From Dasytiphilus stammeri_B (GTDB lineage Bacteria > Pseudomonadota > Gammaproteobacteria > Enterobacterales > Enterobacteriaceae): 42,560 nucleotides of DNA. Position 1 is the first letter of the stretch; each line of letters opens with the position of its first letter. The stretch spans positions 1 to 42,560 of the forward strand of contig JBAPLS010000004.1 in the NCBI GenBank assembly GCA_037083765.1, given 5' to 3'. The notes beneath the pieces were generated by a model that searched no databases, was not told where the DNA came from, and saw nothing but the letters and a program-made list of their open reading frames with translations. Shown one piece after another: positions 17,970 through 26,143 of this stretch. Made by a program: the position numbers and the translations under genes.

Positions 17970-18347
17970 AGTTGATTTCCTTTTGATTAATTTGTTAGAC
18001 TAAACTATAGCTAAATAGTAAGATAATCAAGTTATCAATATTTTTTGTGTCTCTTTAGTAATTTGGATAAATTCTGAAAGAAATTAACCATCTAAAAATT
18101 AGCCCTCTAAATCTGAATAGCTATCTCCCGATAGTAAGATCCTTAGAGGATCATAACCATAACAGACAGAAAAAGAAGAATAAAGAATACTTCATTTACT
18201 CTGAAGATGAGTAATTACATCATTTTAGTATAATGGAAATCATAATATTTTTATGTAATCATCTAACTAATTTAATTTTAGTGTATCTCTCCTTGGCATA
18301 GATTAAAATTACTTAATAAAAATTATTATATAATAGGAATTATTCTA
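17970..18347. other. 378-bp divergent intergenic region, mutS to recA
   Basis: This contains the start regions of divergent mutS and recA. I see no open frame of note and no remnant of pncC, which precedes recA in E. coli. No LexA-type operator (CTGT, 8 nt, ACAG) is present, so SOS control of recA is not supported. TAGGA 10 nt before the recA GTG is the likely ribosome site. Confidence 0.6.
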
Positions 18348-19343
18348 GTGAATAACGAAAATAAAGAAAAGGCACTTTTAGCGGCCTTAGTCCAAATTGA
18401 AAAACAATTTGGAAAAGGTTCTATTATGCGGCTAGGAGATAATAGGTCAATGGAACTGGAAACTATTTCTACGGGTTCAATATCTTTAGATGTAGCTTTA
18501 GGCGTAGGTGGGCTACCATTAGGTCGAATTGTAGAAATTTTTGGTCCTGAGTCCTCGGGAAAAACCACTTTAACACTGCAAGTTATTGCCGCTGCGCAAC
18601 GACAAAATAAAACTTGTGTCTTTATAGATGCGGAACATGCTTTAGATCCTGGGTATGCCAAAATTCTAGGGGTAAATATAGATCAACTTCTTTGTTCTCA
18701 ACCGGATACAGGAGAACAAGCTTTAGAAATTTGTGATCTCTTAGCCCGTTCTGGAGCGGTAGATGTAATTATTGTAGATTCAGTAGCCGCATTGACTCCC
18801 AAAGCAGAAATAGAAGGAGAAATGGGAGATTCACATATAGGACTCGCTGCTCGCATGATGAGTCAAGCCATGCGAAAATTAACAAGTAATTTAAAACAGT
18901 CTCACACCCTCCTAATATTTATCAATCAGATCCGCATAAAAATAGGAGTACTATTTGGCAATCCAGAAATTACTACCGGAGGCAATGCACTAAAATTTTA
19001 TGCTTCTATTCGTCTAGACATACGTAGAATTGGATCTATAAAACATGGTGATGAGGTAGTAGGCAGTGAAACTCGTGTGAGAGTAGTCAAAAACAAAGTG
19101 GCAGTACCTTTTAAACAAGCAGATTTTCAGATTCTGTATGGACAGGGTATTAATATTTATGGGGAGATTATAGATTTAGGAGTTAAACATAATTTGCTAG
19201 AAAAATCTGGCTCGTGGTATAGTTATAATGGCATCAAAATAGGTCAAGGAAAAACTAATGCGACTACTTATTTAAAAGAAAATAATTCTGTTGCCACTGA
19301 GCTGGAGCAAAAATTACGAGAATTACTTTTTAAAAATTTTTAG
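18348..19343 (+). CDS. recA: Recombinase RecA, lacking the acidic C-terminal tail
   Basis: RecA forms filaments on single-stranded DNA and drives strand exchange. Walker A GPESSGKT is at residues 66-73, followed by VIIVDSVAALTPKAEIEGE (Walker B and L1), the L2 segment GVLFGNPEITTGGNALKFYAS and the oligomerisation core. The start is a GTG giving MNNENKEKALLAAL, which aligns with E. coli. The protein stops at 331 residues after KLRELLFKNF, whereas E. coli RecA (353) continues with about 20 residues of Asp/Glu-rich tail that tempers DNA binding. recX, usually next, is gone, and no SOS box is seen upstream. Confidence 0.96.
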   Translation: MNNENKEKALLAALVQIEKQFGKGSIMRLGDNRSMELETISTGSISLDVALGVGGLPLGRIVEIFGPESSGKTTLTLQVIAAAQRQNKTCVFIDAEHALDPGYAKILGVNIDQLLCSQPDTGEQALEICDLLARSGAVDVIIVDSVAALTPKAEIEGEMGDSHIGLAARMMSQAMRKLTSNLKQSHTLLIFINQIRIKIGVLFGNPEITTGGNALKFYASIRLDIRRIGSIKHGDEVVGSETRVRVVKNKVAVPFKQADFQILYGQGINIYGEIIDLGVKHNLLEKSGSWYSYNGIKIGQGKTNATTYLKENNSVATELEQKLRELLFKNF

Positions 19344-19396
19344 AAATCAGTGATAAAAATAAAGCAAATCATGATTGGTCCGGAAAGAGACTGCTG

Positions 19397-19417
19397 TCTA
19401 TCTCGGAGAGAGATAGA
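19397..19417 (+). terminator. Terminator after recA
   Basis: TCTATCTC (19397-19404) pairs perfectly with GAGATAGA (19410-19417) across a 5-nt loop, followed by TATTTTATA, 54 nt after the recA stop. It separates recA from alaS where recX has been lost. Confidence 0.6.
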
Positions 19418-19499
19418 TATTTTATAACGGAAACAGATTCCAGTACTCTTATCCTAAACATGTTTCTGTGTCACTATATTTAGTTTATCTAGGATAATT

Positions 19500-22163
19500 A
19501 TGAAGTATAAGAATTGTGCAGACATTCGACAAGATTTTTTAGATTTTTTTCATAGAAAAGGACATCAAATAGTGGAAAGTAGCTCTCTGATTCCTAATCA
19601 GGATGCTACATTACTATTTACTAATGCTGGAATGAACCAATTTAAAGATCTTTTTGTAGGTAGAGAACGTAGTATTTCTTCGCGAGTAACTACTTGTCAA
19701 CGGTGTATGCGTGCAGGTGGTAAGCATAATGATCTGGATAAGGTTGGTTATACTAGTTGTCATCATACTTTCTTTGAAATGTTGGGCAATTTTAGTTTTG
19801 GTGATTATTTTAAGCAGGAAGCTATTCATTTGGCGTGGGAACTATTAACTAGTCCTCAGTGGTTTAACTTATCTAAAGAAAAACTCTTGGTTACAGTATA
19901 TGCTCCAGATAAGGAAACTTATGATATTTGGAATCATGAAATTGGCATACCACATAGTCATATTATAGGAATTGGAAATAACAAAGGAGGATCATATTGT
20001 TCCGATAATTTTTGGCAAATGGGAGATATTGGACCTTGTGGACCATGTACCGAAATATTTTACGATCATGGACCACATATTAAAGGAGAATTACCCGGTA
20101 AGACAGTCTCTCTGACCGGTAATCGTTATATTGAACTGTGGAATATTGTTTTTATGCAGTATAATAAACAACCCGATGGAAGTTTGCTCCCATTGCCTCA
20201 ACTTTGTGTAGATACAGGGATGGGGTTGGAACGTATTGCGACTGTTTTACAACAAGTACCAACTAATTATGATATTGATATATTTAGGAAATTAATAAAA
20301 TTAATTTCCTTAGTAACTAATATTAATCTTAACCTCCTCAATGAGGAGGATAGTACCACCATAGCAGCACTCCGGGTCCTTGCAGATCATATCAGATCAG
20401 TTTCTTTTTTAATTGCCGATGGAGTCTTGCCCTCTAATGAGGGAAGAGGTTATGTATTACGTCATATTATCCGTCGAGCTGTACGTCACGGATATATGAT
20501 AGGAATCAAAGAAAAATTTTTCTATCAATTAGTATCTCCACTCATTGAAACTATGGATTACCTTAGTGAATACATAAAAAATCATCAAACTCTTATTGAG
20601 GAAGTCTTAAAAATTGAAGAAGAAACTTTTATGCATACCCTAGAAAAAGGTCTATCTTTATTGAATACTTCCTTATCTAAACTTCATAGTCCAATATTAG
20701 ATGGTCAAACTGTATTTCGATTGTACGATACTTATGGTTTTCCACGAGAATTAACGGCGGAAATATGTAAGGAACGGCACATTAAAATTGATGAAGTAGG
20801 ATTTAAAAAAGCTATGGACATACAACGAAATCGTTCTCGAATCTCCAGTTCCAAGACTAAACCAATCACCATTATTAATAATTTAATTACTATTTTTAAA
20901 GGACATGATCAATCTCACCTAGAAGCTACTATTACATCTATTTTAATAGATGGCCAGAGTAAAAATTATATAAAGGATAATAAAGAAGATTATCTTATTA
21001 TTTTAGATAAAACTCCCTTTTATAGTGAATCCGGAGGTCAAATTGGTGATACCGGAAAATTATGGAGTCAAGATACCGAATTTATCGTAACTAATACCAT
21101 CAAGTTAGGTCCGTCTGTGGGACATATTGGCAAAATATTAAAAGGCTCTTTATGTGTAGGACAGAAACTAATAGCTCAAATTAATGAAGATCGACGCGGT
21201 AAAATAGCACTTAATCATACAGCTACCCATTTATTACATAGCACATTGCGCTTAATTTTAGGCAATCATGTAATGCAAAAAGGATCATTAATCACAGATA
21301 AATATTTGCGTTTTGATTTTAATCATTTTCTAGATTTAGAACCTGAACAGCTCTTAGCTGTGGAACAACATGTAAATATGCAGATACGAAGAAATCTGTC
21401 CATTTCCGCAGTGGTGATGGACCGTGAAGCAGCTCATCAAAAAGGAGCTCTTTATCTTCGGGATAAACAATATCCACATTCTGTTAGAGTATTAACAATA
21501 GGAGACTATTCGGTAGAATTATGTAATGGTACCCATGCCAATAGTACTGGTGAAATTGGATTATTTCGCATAATGGATGAGTACAGTGTATCATCGGGTA
21601 TTCGTCGGATAGAGGCTACTACCGGACATAATGCATTGCAACAAGTTCACAACGAACATGAAAGTCTTCAAAAAATTTGTAGGATGTTAAGAGCTAATAA
21701 TAACAACATATATGAGAAAGTGCATTCCTTAACTAAAAATATAAGGGTTCTAAAAAAAGAACTCCAGGCCGCGAAAGAAGAACAATATTCTCAAGAAAGT
21801 CATTTACTAATGAGACAACTTATCAAAATGAAACATAGTTCCCTCTTAGTTAGCCAATTAATAAATAAAGACTCTAAATTTTTACGAGCAATGGTAATAT
21901 TACTTCTCCAAGAAGTAGGATCTGGCGTAATAATATTAGCAACAGTTATAAATAATTCCATATCCTTAATATCAGGCGTCACTAAAGATCTAACGCCTTA
22001 CATTAAAGCCAATGAAATTATAGAGATTTGGCGGCCTAAATTAGAAGCTAAAGGAGGAGGAAAAGAAGATCTTGCTCAAGCCTGTGGAAAAAATATCAAA
22101 ATTCTTCCTCAAGTGTTGGAGGAAATAAAAATTTTTCTAATAAAAGAGCTGTCTTCCTATTAG
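19500..22163 (+). CDS. alaS: Alanyl-tRNA synthetase
   Basis: AlaRS charges tRNA-Ala and clears Ser or Gly misacylation. The 887-residue protein (E. coli 876) has all domains: class II catalytic core (LFTNAGMNQFKDLFVG, RAGGKHNDLDKVGYTSCHHTFFEM, VDTGMGLERIA), tRNA-recognition helices (ADHIRSVSFLIADGV), editing domain with HTATHLLHS and the second zinc motif, and the C-Ala domain ending in GGGGKEDLAQA-like sequence. The second zinc motif reads C675-NGTH instead of the usual CGGTH; the Cys and His ligands remain. AGGA lies 5 nt before the ATG. It is followed by csrA as in E. coli. Confidence 0.96.
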   Translation: MKYKNCADIRQDFLDFFHRKGHQIVESSSLIPNQDATLLFTNAGMNQFKDLFVGRERSISSRVTTCQRCMRAGGKHNDLDKVGYTSCHHTFFEMLGNFSFGDYFKQEAIHLAWELLTSPQWFNLSKEKLLVTVYAPDKETYDIWNHEIGIPHSHIIGIGNNKGGSYCSDNFWQMGDIGPCGPCTEIFYDHGPHIKGELPGKTVSLTGNRYIELWNIVFMQYNKQPDGSLLPLPQLCVDTGMGLERIATVLQQVPTNYDIDIFRKLIKLISLVTNINLNLLNEEDSTTIAALRVLADHIRSVSFLIADGVLPSNEGRGYVLRHIIRRAVRHGYMIGIKEKFFYQLVSPLIETMDYLSEYIKNHQTLIEEVLKIEEETFMHTLEKGLSLLNTSLSKLHSPILDGQTVFRLYDTYGFPRELTAEICKERHIKIDEVGFKKAMDIQRNRSRISSSKTKPITIINNLITIFKGHDQSHLEATITSILIDGQSKNYIKDNKEDYLIILDKTPFYSESGGQIGDTGKLWSQDTEFIVTNTIKLGPSVGHIGKILKGSLCVGQKLIAQINEDRRGKIALNHTATHLLHSTLRLILGNHVMQKGSLITDKYLRFDFNHFLDLEPEQLLAVEQHVNMQIRRNLSISAVVMDREAAHQKGALYLRDKQYPHSVRVLTIGDYSVELCNGTHANSTGEIGLFRIMDEYSVSSGIRRIEATTGHNALQQVHNEHESLQKICRMLRANNNNIYEKVHSLTKNIRVLKKELQAAKEEQYSQESHLLMRQLIKMKHSSLLVSQLINKDSKFLRAMVILLLQEVGSGVIILATVINNSISLISGVTKDLTPYIKANEIIEIWRPKLEAKGGGKEDLAQACGKNIKILPQVLEEIKIFLIKELSSY

Positions 22164-22258
22164 CGAGAAACTTTATATTTTTTAATAAAATTTCGTTTTT
22201 ATATAATATATAACTAGTTTATACAAACATCATATTATGATAATTTATCTCTTATAAA

Positions 22259-22306
22259 AAGGAGAAATATGGTAGATGAGTTCTACTTCTATTAAAGTTC
22301 AAGGAG
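22259..22306 (+). promoter_or_regulatory. csrA leader: eight-codon ORF and two ARGGA sites
   Basis: AAGGAG at 22259-22264 stands 4 nt before an ATG (22269) that opens an eight-codon frame, MVDEFYFY, ending TAA at 22293-22295. A second AAGGAG at 22301-22306 is the csrA ribosome site, 6 nt before its ATG. Both fit the ARGGA core bound by CsrA, which represses its own translation in E. coli. Either a leader peptide or a second CsrA site, or both, is possible. Confidence 0.45.
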
Positions 22307-22312
22307 AGCAGA

Positions 22313-22498
22313 ATGCTTATTCTAACTCGGAGGGTGGGCGAAACTGTTATCATTGGGAATGAAATTACTGTGACCGTTCTAGCCGTCAAAGGAAATCAGG
22401 TTCGCATGGGTATAAATGCGCCGAAAAATGTTTCAGTTCATCGTGATGAGATATATAAACGTATTAAAACTGAAGAAGAATCGCAGTCAACGAGTTAG
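22313..22498 (+). CDS. csrA: Carbon storage regulator CsrA
   Basis: CsrA is a small dimeric RNA-binding protein that represses or stabilises mRNAs by binding GGA motifs, often over ribosome sites. At 61 residues it has the E. coli length and nearly its sequence: MLILTRRVGETVIIG, TVTVLAVKGNQVRMGINAP and VSVHRDEIYKRI. The RNA-contacting Arg residues near the start (LTRR) and in VHRDEI are kept. The gene lies between alaS and tRNA-Ser exactly as in E. coli. AAGGAG is 6 nt upstream. Confidence 0.97.
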   Translation: MLILTRRVGETVIIGNEITVTVLAVKGNQVRMGINAPKNVSVHRDEIYKRIKTEEESQSTS

Positions 22499-22525
22499 TA
22501 TAATTAAACTGGGTGGAAATAATCT

Positions 22526-22563
22526 TCCCGAGAATTTGAAATTTTATAATTAAGACCTCGGGA
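22526..22563. other. Long-loop hairpin between csrA and tRNA-Ser
   Basis: TCCCGAG (22526-22532) pairs with CTCGGGA (22557-22563) around a 24-nt AT-rich loop that contains TATAAT. No T tract follows, so a terminator is not clear; it could be a csrA 3' structure or a tRNA-transcript processing site. Confidence 0.35.
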
Positions 22564-22636
22564 GAATGGAGTGGCAACGAAATCTGCAAATGAGAATAAC
22601 TGGTGAGAATTTAATTATCAGTTCCTAGGGATAAGA

Positions 22637-22726
22637 AGTGAGGTGGCCGAGTGGCTGAAGGCGCTCCCCTGCTAAGGGAGTATGTAGATACTATCTGCAT
22701 CGTGGGTTCAAATCCCACCCTCACTG
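22637..22726 (+). tRNA. serV: tRNA-Ser, anticodon GCU
   Basis: A complete 90-nt cloverleaf: acceptor AGTGAGG with CCTCACT, D arm with GTGGCTGAAGGC, anticodon stem CTCCC/GGGAG with GCT at 22671-22673, the long variable arm typical of tRNA-Ser (TATGTAGATACTATCTGCAT), and T loop TTCAAAT. Discriminator G at 22726. CCA is not encoded (AAA follows). Reads AGC and AGU. Position after csrA matches E. coli serV. Confidence 0.97.
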
Positions 22727-22746
22727 AAATTCTCAATGAGAGTACC

Positions 22747-22820
22747 GCATCCGTAGCTCAGTTGGATAGAGCACTCGGCTACGAACTGAGAGGTCGGAGG
22801 TTCGAATCCTTCCGGATGCG
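22747..22820 (+). tRNA. tRNA-Arg, anticodon ACG
   Basis: A 74-nt cloverleaf: acceptor GCATCCG with CGGATGC, D arm AGCTCAGTTGGATAGAGC, anticodon stem CTCGG/CTGAG with ACG at 22781-22783, T loop TTCGAAT. A34 is normally edited to inosine by TadA, reading CGU, CGC and CGA. Discriminator is G at 22820 and CCA is not encoded. It matches the argQ/V/Y/Z family next to serV in E. coli, reduced here to one copy. Confidence 0.97.
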
Positions 22821-22863
22821 CACTAAAAATACAGATAAAAATTTATTTTATGAGAGGATAACT

Positions 22864-24447
22864 TTGATATCGGGTCTAGGCAGGATAATTCCCTGGCTTA
22901 AAGATAATTCAGATCTCTTTCGAAACCTAAAAAGAGGAATAGAACGGGAAACACTACGTGTCAAAAGTAATGGTGATATTGCCACTACCTCTCATCCCTA
23001 TAAGTTAGGATGTCCATTAACACATCAGTGGATTACTACCGATTTTGCTGAGGCGTTGTTAGAATTTATCACTCCCACCGAGATTAATATCAATAAACTC
23101 CTAATTATGTTGAGAGATATTCACCGTTATGTATCTCAGGTTCTGAATGAAGAACGACTCTGGGCACTAAGTATGCCAGGTTTTATAAACAAGGCAGATG
23201 ATATTATGATTGCTCAATATGGCAATTCTAATGTTGGCCGAATGAAAACTTTATATCGCCAAGGCTTAAAAACCAGATATGGGACAATGATGCAAATAAT
23301 TTCGGGAGTACACTATAATTTTTCAGTATCCCTGAAATTTTGGCAGGCATGGTCCGGAGTCAAAAATATGGAGAGCGGAAAGGAACAAATTTCGTCTGGT
23401 TATCTCCAATTAATTCGTAACTATTATCGATTTGGATGGATTATCCCATATATGTTCGGTGCTTCCCCAGCAATTTGCTCCTCGTTTTTACAGGGCAAAA
23501 AGAATCTTTTTTCTTTTGAACATCATGATTCCGGGATGTTGTATTTACCATTTGCCACTTCATTGCGTCTGAGCACTCTAGGATACACGAGTAAGTTACA
23601 AAATCACTTAGATATTAATCTAAATAATTTAAATAATTATGTTCATAGCCTTCAAACAGCTATTAATACATCTTCTCAGAAATATTGTCGATTAGGCTTG
23701 AAGAAAAACGGGCATTATTTACAACTCAATACTAATCAATTACAAATGGAGAATGAGTTGTATACTCACATTCGTCCTAAACGTATAAATTATAAGGGGG
23801 AAACTCTTTCCGAAGCACTTCTCCGACGTGGAATTGAATATGTAGAAGTACGCTCTCTCGATATTAATCCCTTTTCACCGATTGGGATTGATGAAGAACA
23901 AATAAGATTTTTAGATTTGTTTCTCTGGTGGTGTTTACTAAGAGACGCAAGGAAAATTAGTAAAAAAGAACTTCTGTTAATACGTCAAAACTGGGAAACA
24001 ATTATTTTATATGGACGAAAACCGGGTCAAAAAATTAAGCTAATACAGCAAAATGGAGGAATTAATACTGTACTATCTATAAGCCTAGTAGAAGCAGGAA
24101 AAGCACTTTTTCGAGATTTAAAAATCATTGCAGAAATTATTGATAGTACCGAAAATAGTCATGAGTATCAAAAGACTTGTGATTACTTGAGCAGAATGGT
24201 GGAAAATTCAGACCTAACTTATTCTTCAAGAATTTTAAAATTAATGATGGATGAAGGTCTAATAAAAATAGGTATTGCATTATCCGAAAAATATCATTCT
24301 CTCTTAACAAGAGAAAAATATGAAATTTTTAACCAAAATATTTTTGATAATGAGGCGAGATTCTCATGTCAGCGCCAGAAGCAAATGGAGACATCAGACA
24401 ATATCGACTTCGATACTTTTCTTGCCCAAAGACACTTCAAAGGATAA
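22864..24447 (+). CDS. gshA: Glutamate-cysteine ligase
   Basis: GshA joins Glu and Cys, the limiting step of glutathione synthesis. I start at the TTG at 22864, because GAGAGGA lies 5 nt upstream and the resulting N-terminus aligns with E. coli; the open frame runs further left only because it crosses the two tRNAs. The 527-residue product (E. coli 518) has RGIERETLRV, HQWITTDFAEALLEFITP, ISGVHYNFS, YRFGWIIPYMFGASPAICSSFL, IRPKRINYKGE, RGIEYVEVRSLDINPFSPIG and FLDLFLWWC. It starts 43 nt after tRNA-Arg, so it may be read from the tRNA transcript. Confidence 0.94.
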   Translation: MISGLGRIIPWLKDNSDLFRNLKRGIERETLRVKSNGDIATTSHPYKLGCPLTHQWITTDFAEALLEFITPTEININKLLIMLRDIHRYVSQVLNEERLWALSMPGFINKADDIMIAQYGNSNVGRMKTLYRQGLKTRYGTMMQIISGVHYNFSVSLKFWQAWSGVKNMESGKEQISSGYLQLIRNYYRFGWIIPYMFGASPAICSSFLQGKKNLFSFEHHDSGMLYLPFATSLRLSTLGYTSKLQNHLDINLNNLNNYVHSLQTAINTSSQKYCRLGLKKNGHYLQLNTNQLQMENELYTHIRPKRINYKGETLSEALLRRGIEYVEVRSLDINPFSPIGIDEEQIRFLDLFLWWCLLRDARKISKKELLLIRQNWETIILYGRKPGQKIKLIQQNGGINTVLSISLVEAGKALFRDLKIIAEIIDSTENSHEYQKTCDYLSRMVENSDLTYSSRILKLMMDEGLIKIGIALSEKYHSLLTREKYEIFNQNIFDNEARFSCQRQKQMETSDNIDFDTFLAQRHFKG

Positions 24448-24499
24448 AAACTGTGAAAATTTTGATTAAGCATTAGTATGTATTACATTACTTTCCTAT

Positions 24500-24540
24500 A
24501 TCACTTGACTAAGCAAAGAAAGAGGGTGAGAACAAGTGAT
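24500..24540 (+). terminator. Hairpin with T tract after gshA
   Basis: ATCACTTG (24500-24507) pairs perfectly with CAAGTGAT (24533-24540) across a 25-nt purine-rich loop and is followed by TTTTGAA, 53 nt after the gshA stop. The T run favours a terminator; the large loop is unusual. Confidence 0.45.
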
Positions 24541-24570
24541 TTTTGAATCTTCTGGTAGTGGAATCAGTTA

Positions 24571-24595
24571 TGTTCTTCACTAGAAGTGAAGAATA
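24571..24595. other. Strong short-loop hairpin downstream of gshA
   Basis: TTCTTCACT (24573-24581) pairs perfectly with AGTGAAGAA (24585-24593) over a 3-nt loop; two more base pairs (one wobble) extend it to 11. It is followed by AAAATCATTC. A second terminator or a structured RNA element is possible. Confidence 0.45.
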
Positions 24596-24624
24596 AAATC
24601 ATTCTCTGTAAATAATTTTTATGC

Positions 24625-24643
24625 AAATCTATTTTATAGATTT
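24625..24643. other. Third hairpin of the gshA downstream cluster
   Basis: AAATCTAT (24625-24632) pairs perfectly with ATAGATTT (24636-24643) over TTT. It is AT-rich, so weaker than the preceding stem. Confidence 0.35.
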
Positions 24644-25293
24644 TACTTCAGTAATCATATCTTCTGTCGTTAGAAATTTAGCTATTCTCAAGCTAGAGAA
24701 GAATGTAACTAATACAATGTTCTGGAAAATAAAATTTATGAGATGCTCCCTCAACAAGATAAGCATGACGTAATGCTCTTACGACTCAACCAACTATCTG
24801 AATTTATTTTTGTCTTGTAAGGATGCATTGAATCTCATTAGATTTGGAAGCAAACATCTAGATTTAAATCATTAAAATCCTACAACCACATTAAATTAAA
24901 CAAAAAAATAATTTTTCTTCAATCTCTTTTCTTAGGATATATCAAAAGGTAAAATAAAAAATATATCCTAATAAAAATATTAAAATTACGAAAAATAAGT
25001 ATAATACAAATTATTCCTTCGTGTTTGGGATTATGCATGTTTACCTAGAGACAAAAAGTAATACCGAAACATAAGAAAAATAGAGTATTTTGTAAATATT
25101 AAAAAGTGTCTTATAAACAATAAACTTTGATTTTTATCATTCATGAAAAATATAAAGGCAAAATAAGTAAATGAATGGTTTTAGTCAAGGTAGTACTCTA
25201 AATTTATCTGCTTGAAGTACTAAATGAAATAATAATGTTAGTTAGGCGAGCTTGAGCTATTGCCTATAGAGATTAGAAGAGGAAAAATAAGTT

Positions 25294-25545
25294 ATGATAA
25301 TAGTTCGGTTAGCACGTCATGGATCTAAAAAAAAACCTTTCTATAAAGTAGTGGTAACTGATAAGCGTAATCCGCGAAACGGCAGATTTATTGAACGCGT
25401 AGGATTTTTTAATCCTATAGCTAATGACCGAGATAAAGTACTACTCTTAAATTTAGATCGCATTGTTTATTGGATGAATCAAGGAGCTCAACTATCAGAA
25501 CGAGTTCATTATTTAATAAAGAAACATAAAAATGACCGTGGATAA
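25294..25545 (+). CDS. rpsP: 30S ribosomal protein S16
   Basis: S16 is an early-binding 30S assembly protein. The 83-residue product (E. coli 82) carries the family signature IVRLARHGSKKKPFYKVVV at its start, then RNGRFIERVGFFNP and DLDRIVYWMNQGAQ-like sequence. It begins the conserved rpsP-rimM-trmD-rplS operon, which is complete here. ffh, upstream in E. coli, is not in the adjoining 846 bp. The ribosome site GAGG lies upstream of the ATG. Confidence 0.97.
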   Translation: MIIVRLARHGSKKKPFYKVVVTDKRNPRNGRFIERVGFFNPIANDRDKVLLLNLDRIVYWMNQGAQLSERVHYLIKKHKNDRG

Positions 25546-25566
25546 AGATATGCGCGGAATACTTCT

Positions 25567-26127
25567 ATGAAAGAACAATTTTCTGAAGTTATTTCTTCTA
25601 AGAAGATTAACAATCCAGTCGTTTTAGGAAAGATAAGCAGTNCTTACGGAATAAGGGGATGGGTTAAGATTAATTCGTATACTGATAAAAAAGAGAATAT
25701 TATTTCTTATCAACCCTGGATTATTCATTTGAATAATGAATATCATGAGATAGAATTGGAAGACTGGAAAACTTGTCAGAGTACTTTTATTATTAAAATG
25801 AAAGGTTATAATACTCGAGATGAATCACAAAAGTTTAATAATACTAATATTATAGGTGATTCGAGTCTCTTTCCTCTTCTAGATGACGGAGAATATTACT
25901 GGACAGAACTTATAGGTTGCCATGTAATAACAAAAGAAGGATGTAATGTAGGAACAGTATTAGAATTGTTATCCACAGGATCTAATGATGTGCTAGTCGT
26001 TCATTCTTCTCTGATAAAAAATAAAAAAAAATTGTTAATTCCCTTTATCAACCAGGAAGTTATTAAAAATATTGATATCTTCTCAAGATATATTGAAATA
26101 ACTTGGGAAAAAAAATTTTTTACCTGA
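25567..26127 (+). CDS. rimM: 16S rRNA processing protein RimM
   Basis: RimM helps mature the 3' domain of the 30S subunit and binds S19. The protein has 186 residues (E. coli 182): an N-terminal barrel with VLGKISS-x-YGIRGWVKI and YQPWI, and a C-terminal PRC-barrel with DGEYYWTELIGCHV, TGSNDVLVV and LIPFI. The ambiguous base at 25642 is the first base of an NCT codon in that first motif, so the residue is Ser, Pro, Thr or Ala; E. coli has Ser. It follows rpsP by 21 nt and precedes trmD by 16 nt. Confidence 0.94.
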   Translation: MKEQFSEVISSKKINNPVVLGKISSXYGIRGWVKINSYTDKKENIISYQPWIIHLNNEYHEIELEDWKTCQSTFIIKMKGYNTRDESQKFNNTNIIGDSSLFPLLDDGEYYWTELIGCHVITKEGCNVGTVLELLSTGSNDVLVVHSSLIKNKKKLLIPFINQEVIKNIDIFSRYIEITWEKKFFT

Positions 26128-26143
26128 AAATAAGATATATAAT

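Larger units (their letters stand above)
24448..25293. other. 846-bp gene-free region between gshA and rpsP
   Basis: The longest stretch without a gene. In enterics gshA is followed by luxS, and ffh precedes rpsP; I recognise neither. Three hairpins cluster in its first 200 bp (listed separately). A reverse-strand piece near 24690-24780 reads VVRALRHAYLVEGASHKFYF before a stop, perhaps decayed coding sequence, but I cannot name it. The right end carries the rpsP leader. Confidence 0.6.

Noticed and set aside
17970..18347. LexA box before recA
   Set aside because: No CTGT-N8-ACAG pattern is present in the region.
22651..22863. Long open frame upstream of gshA suggesting an extended N-terminus
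   Set aside because: It runs through two complete tRNA genes; the TTG at 22864 with a good ribosome site fits the family start.
24742..24820. Plus-strand frame MLPQQDKHDVMLLRLNQL in the gshA-rpsP gap
   Set aside because: About 25 codons, no ribosome site and no family match.
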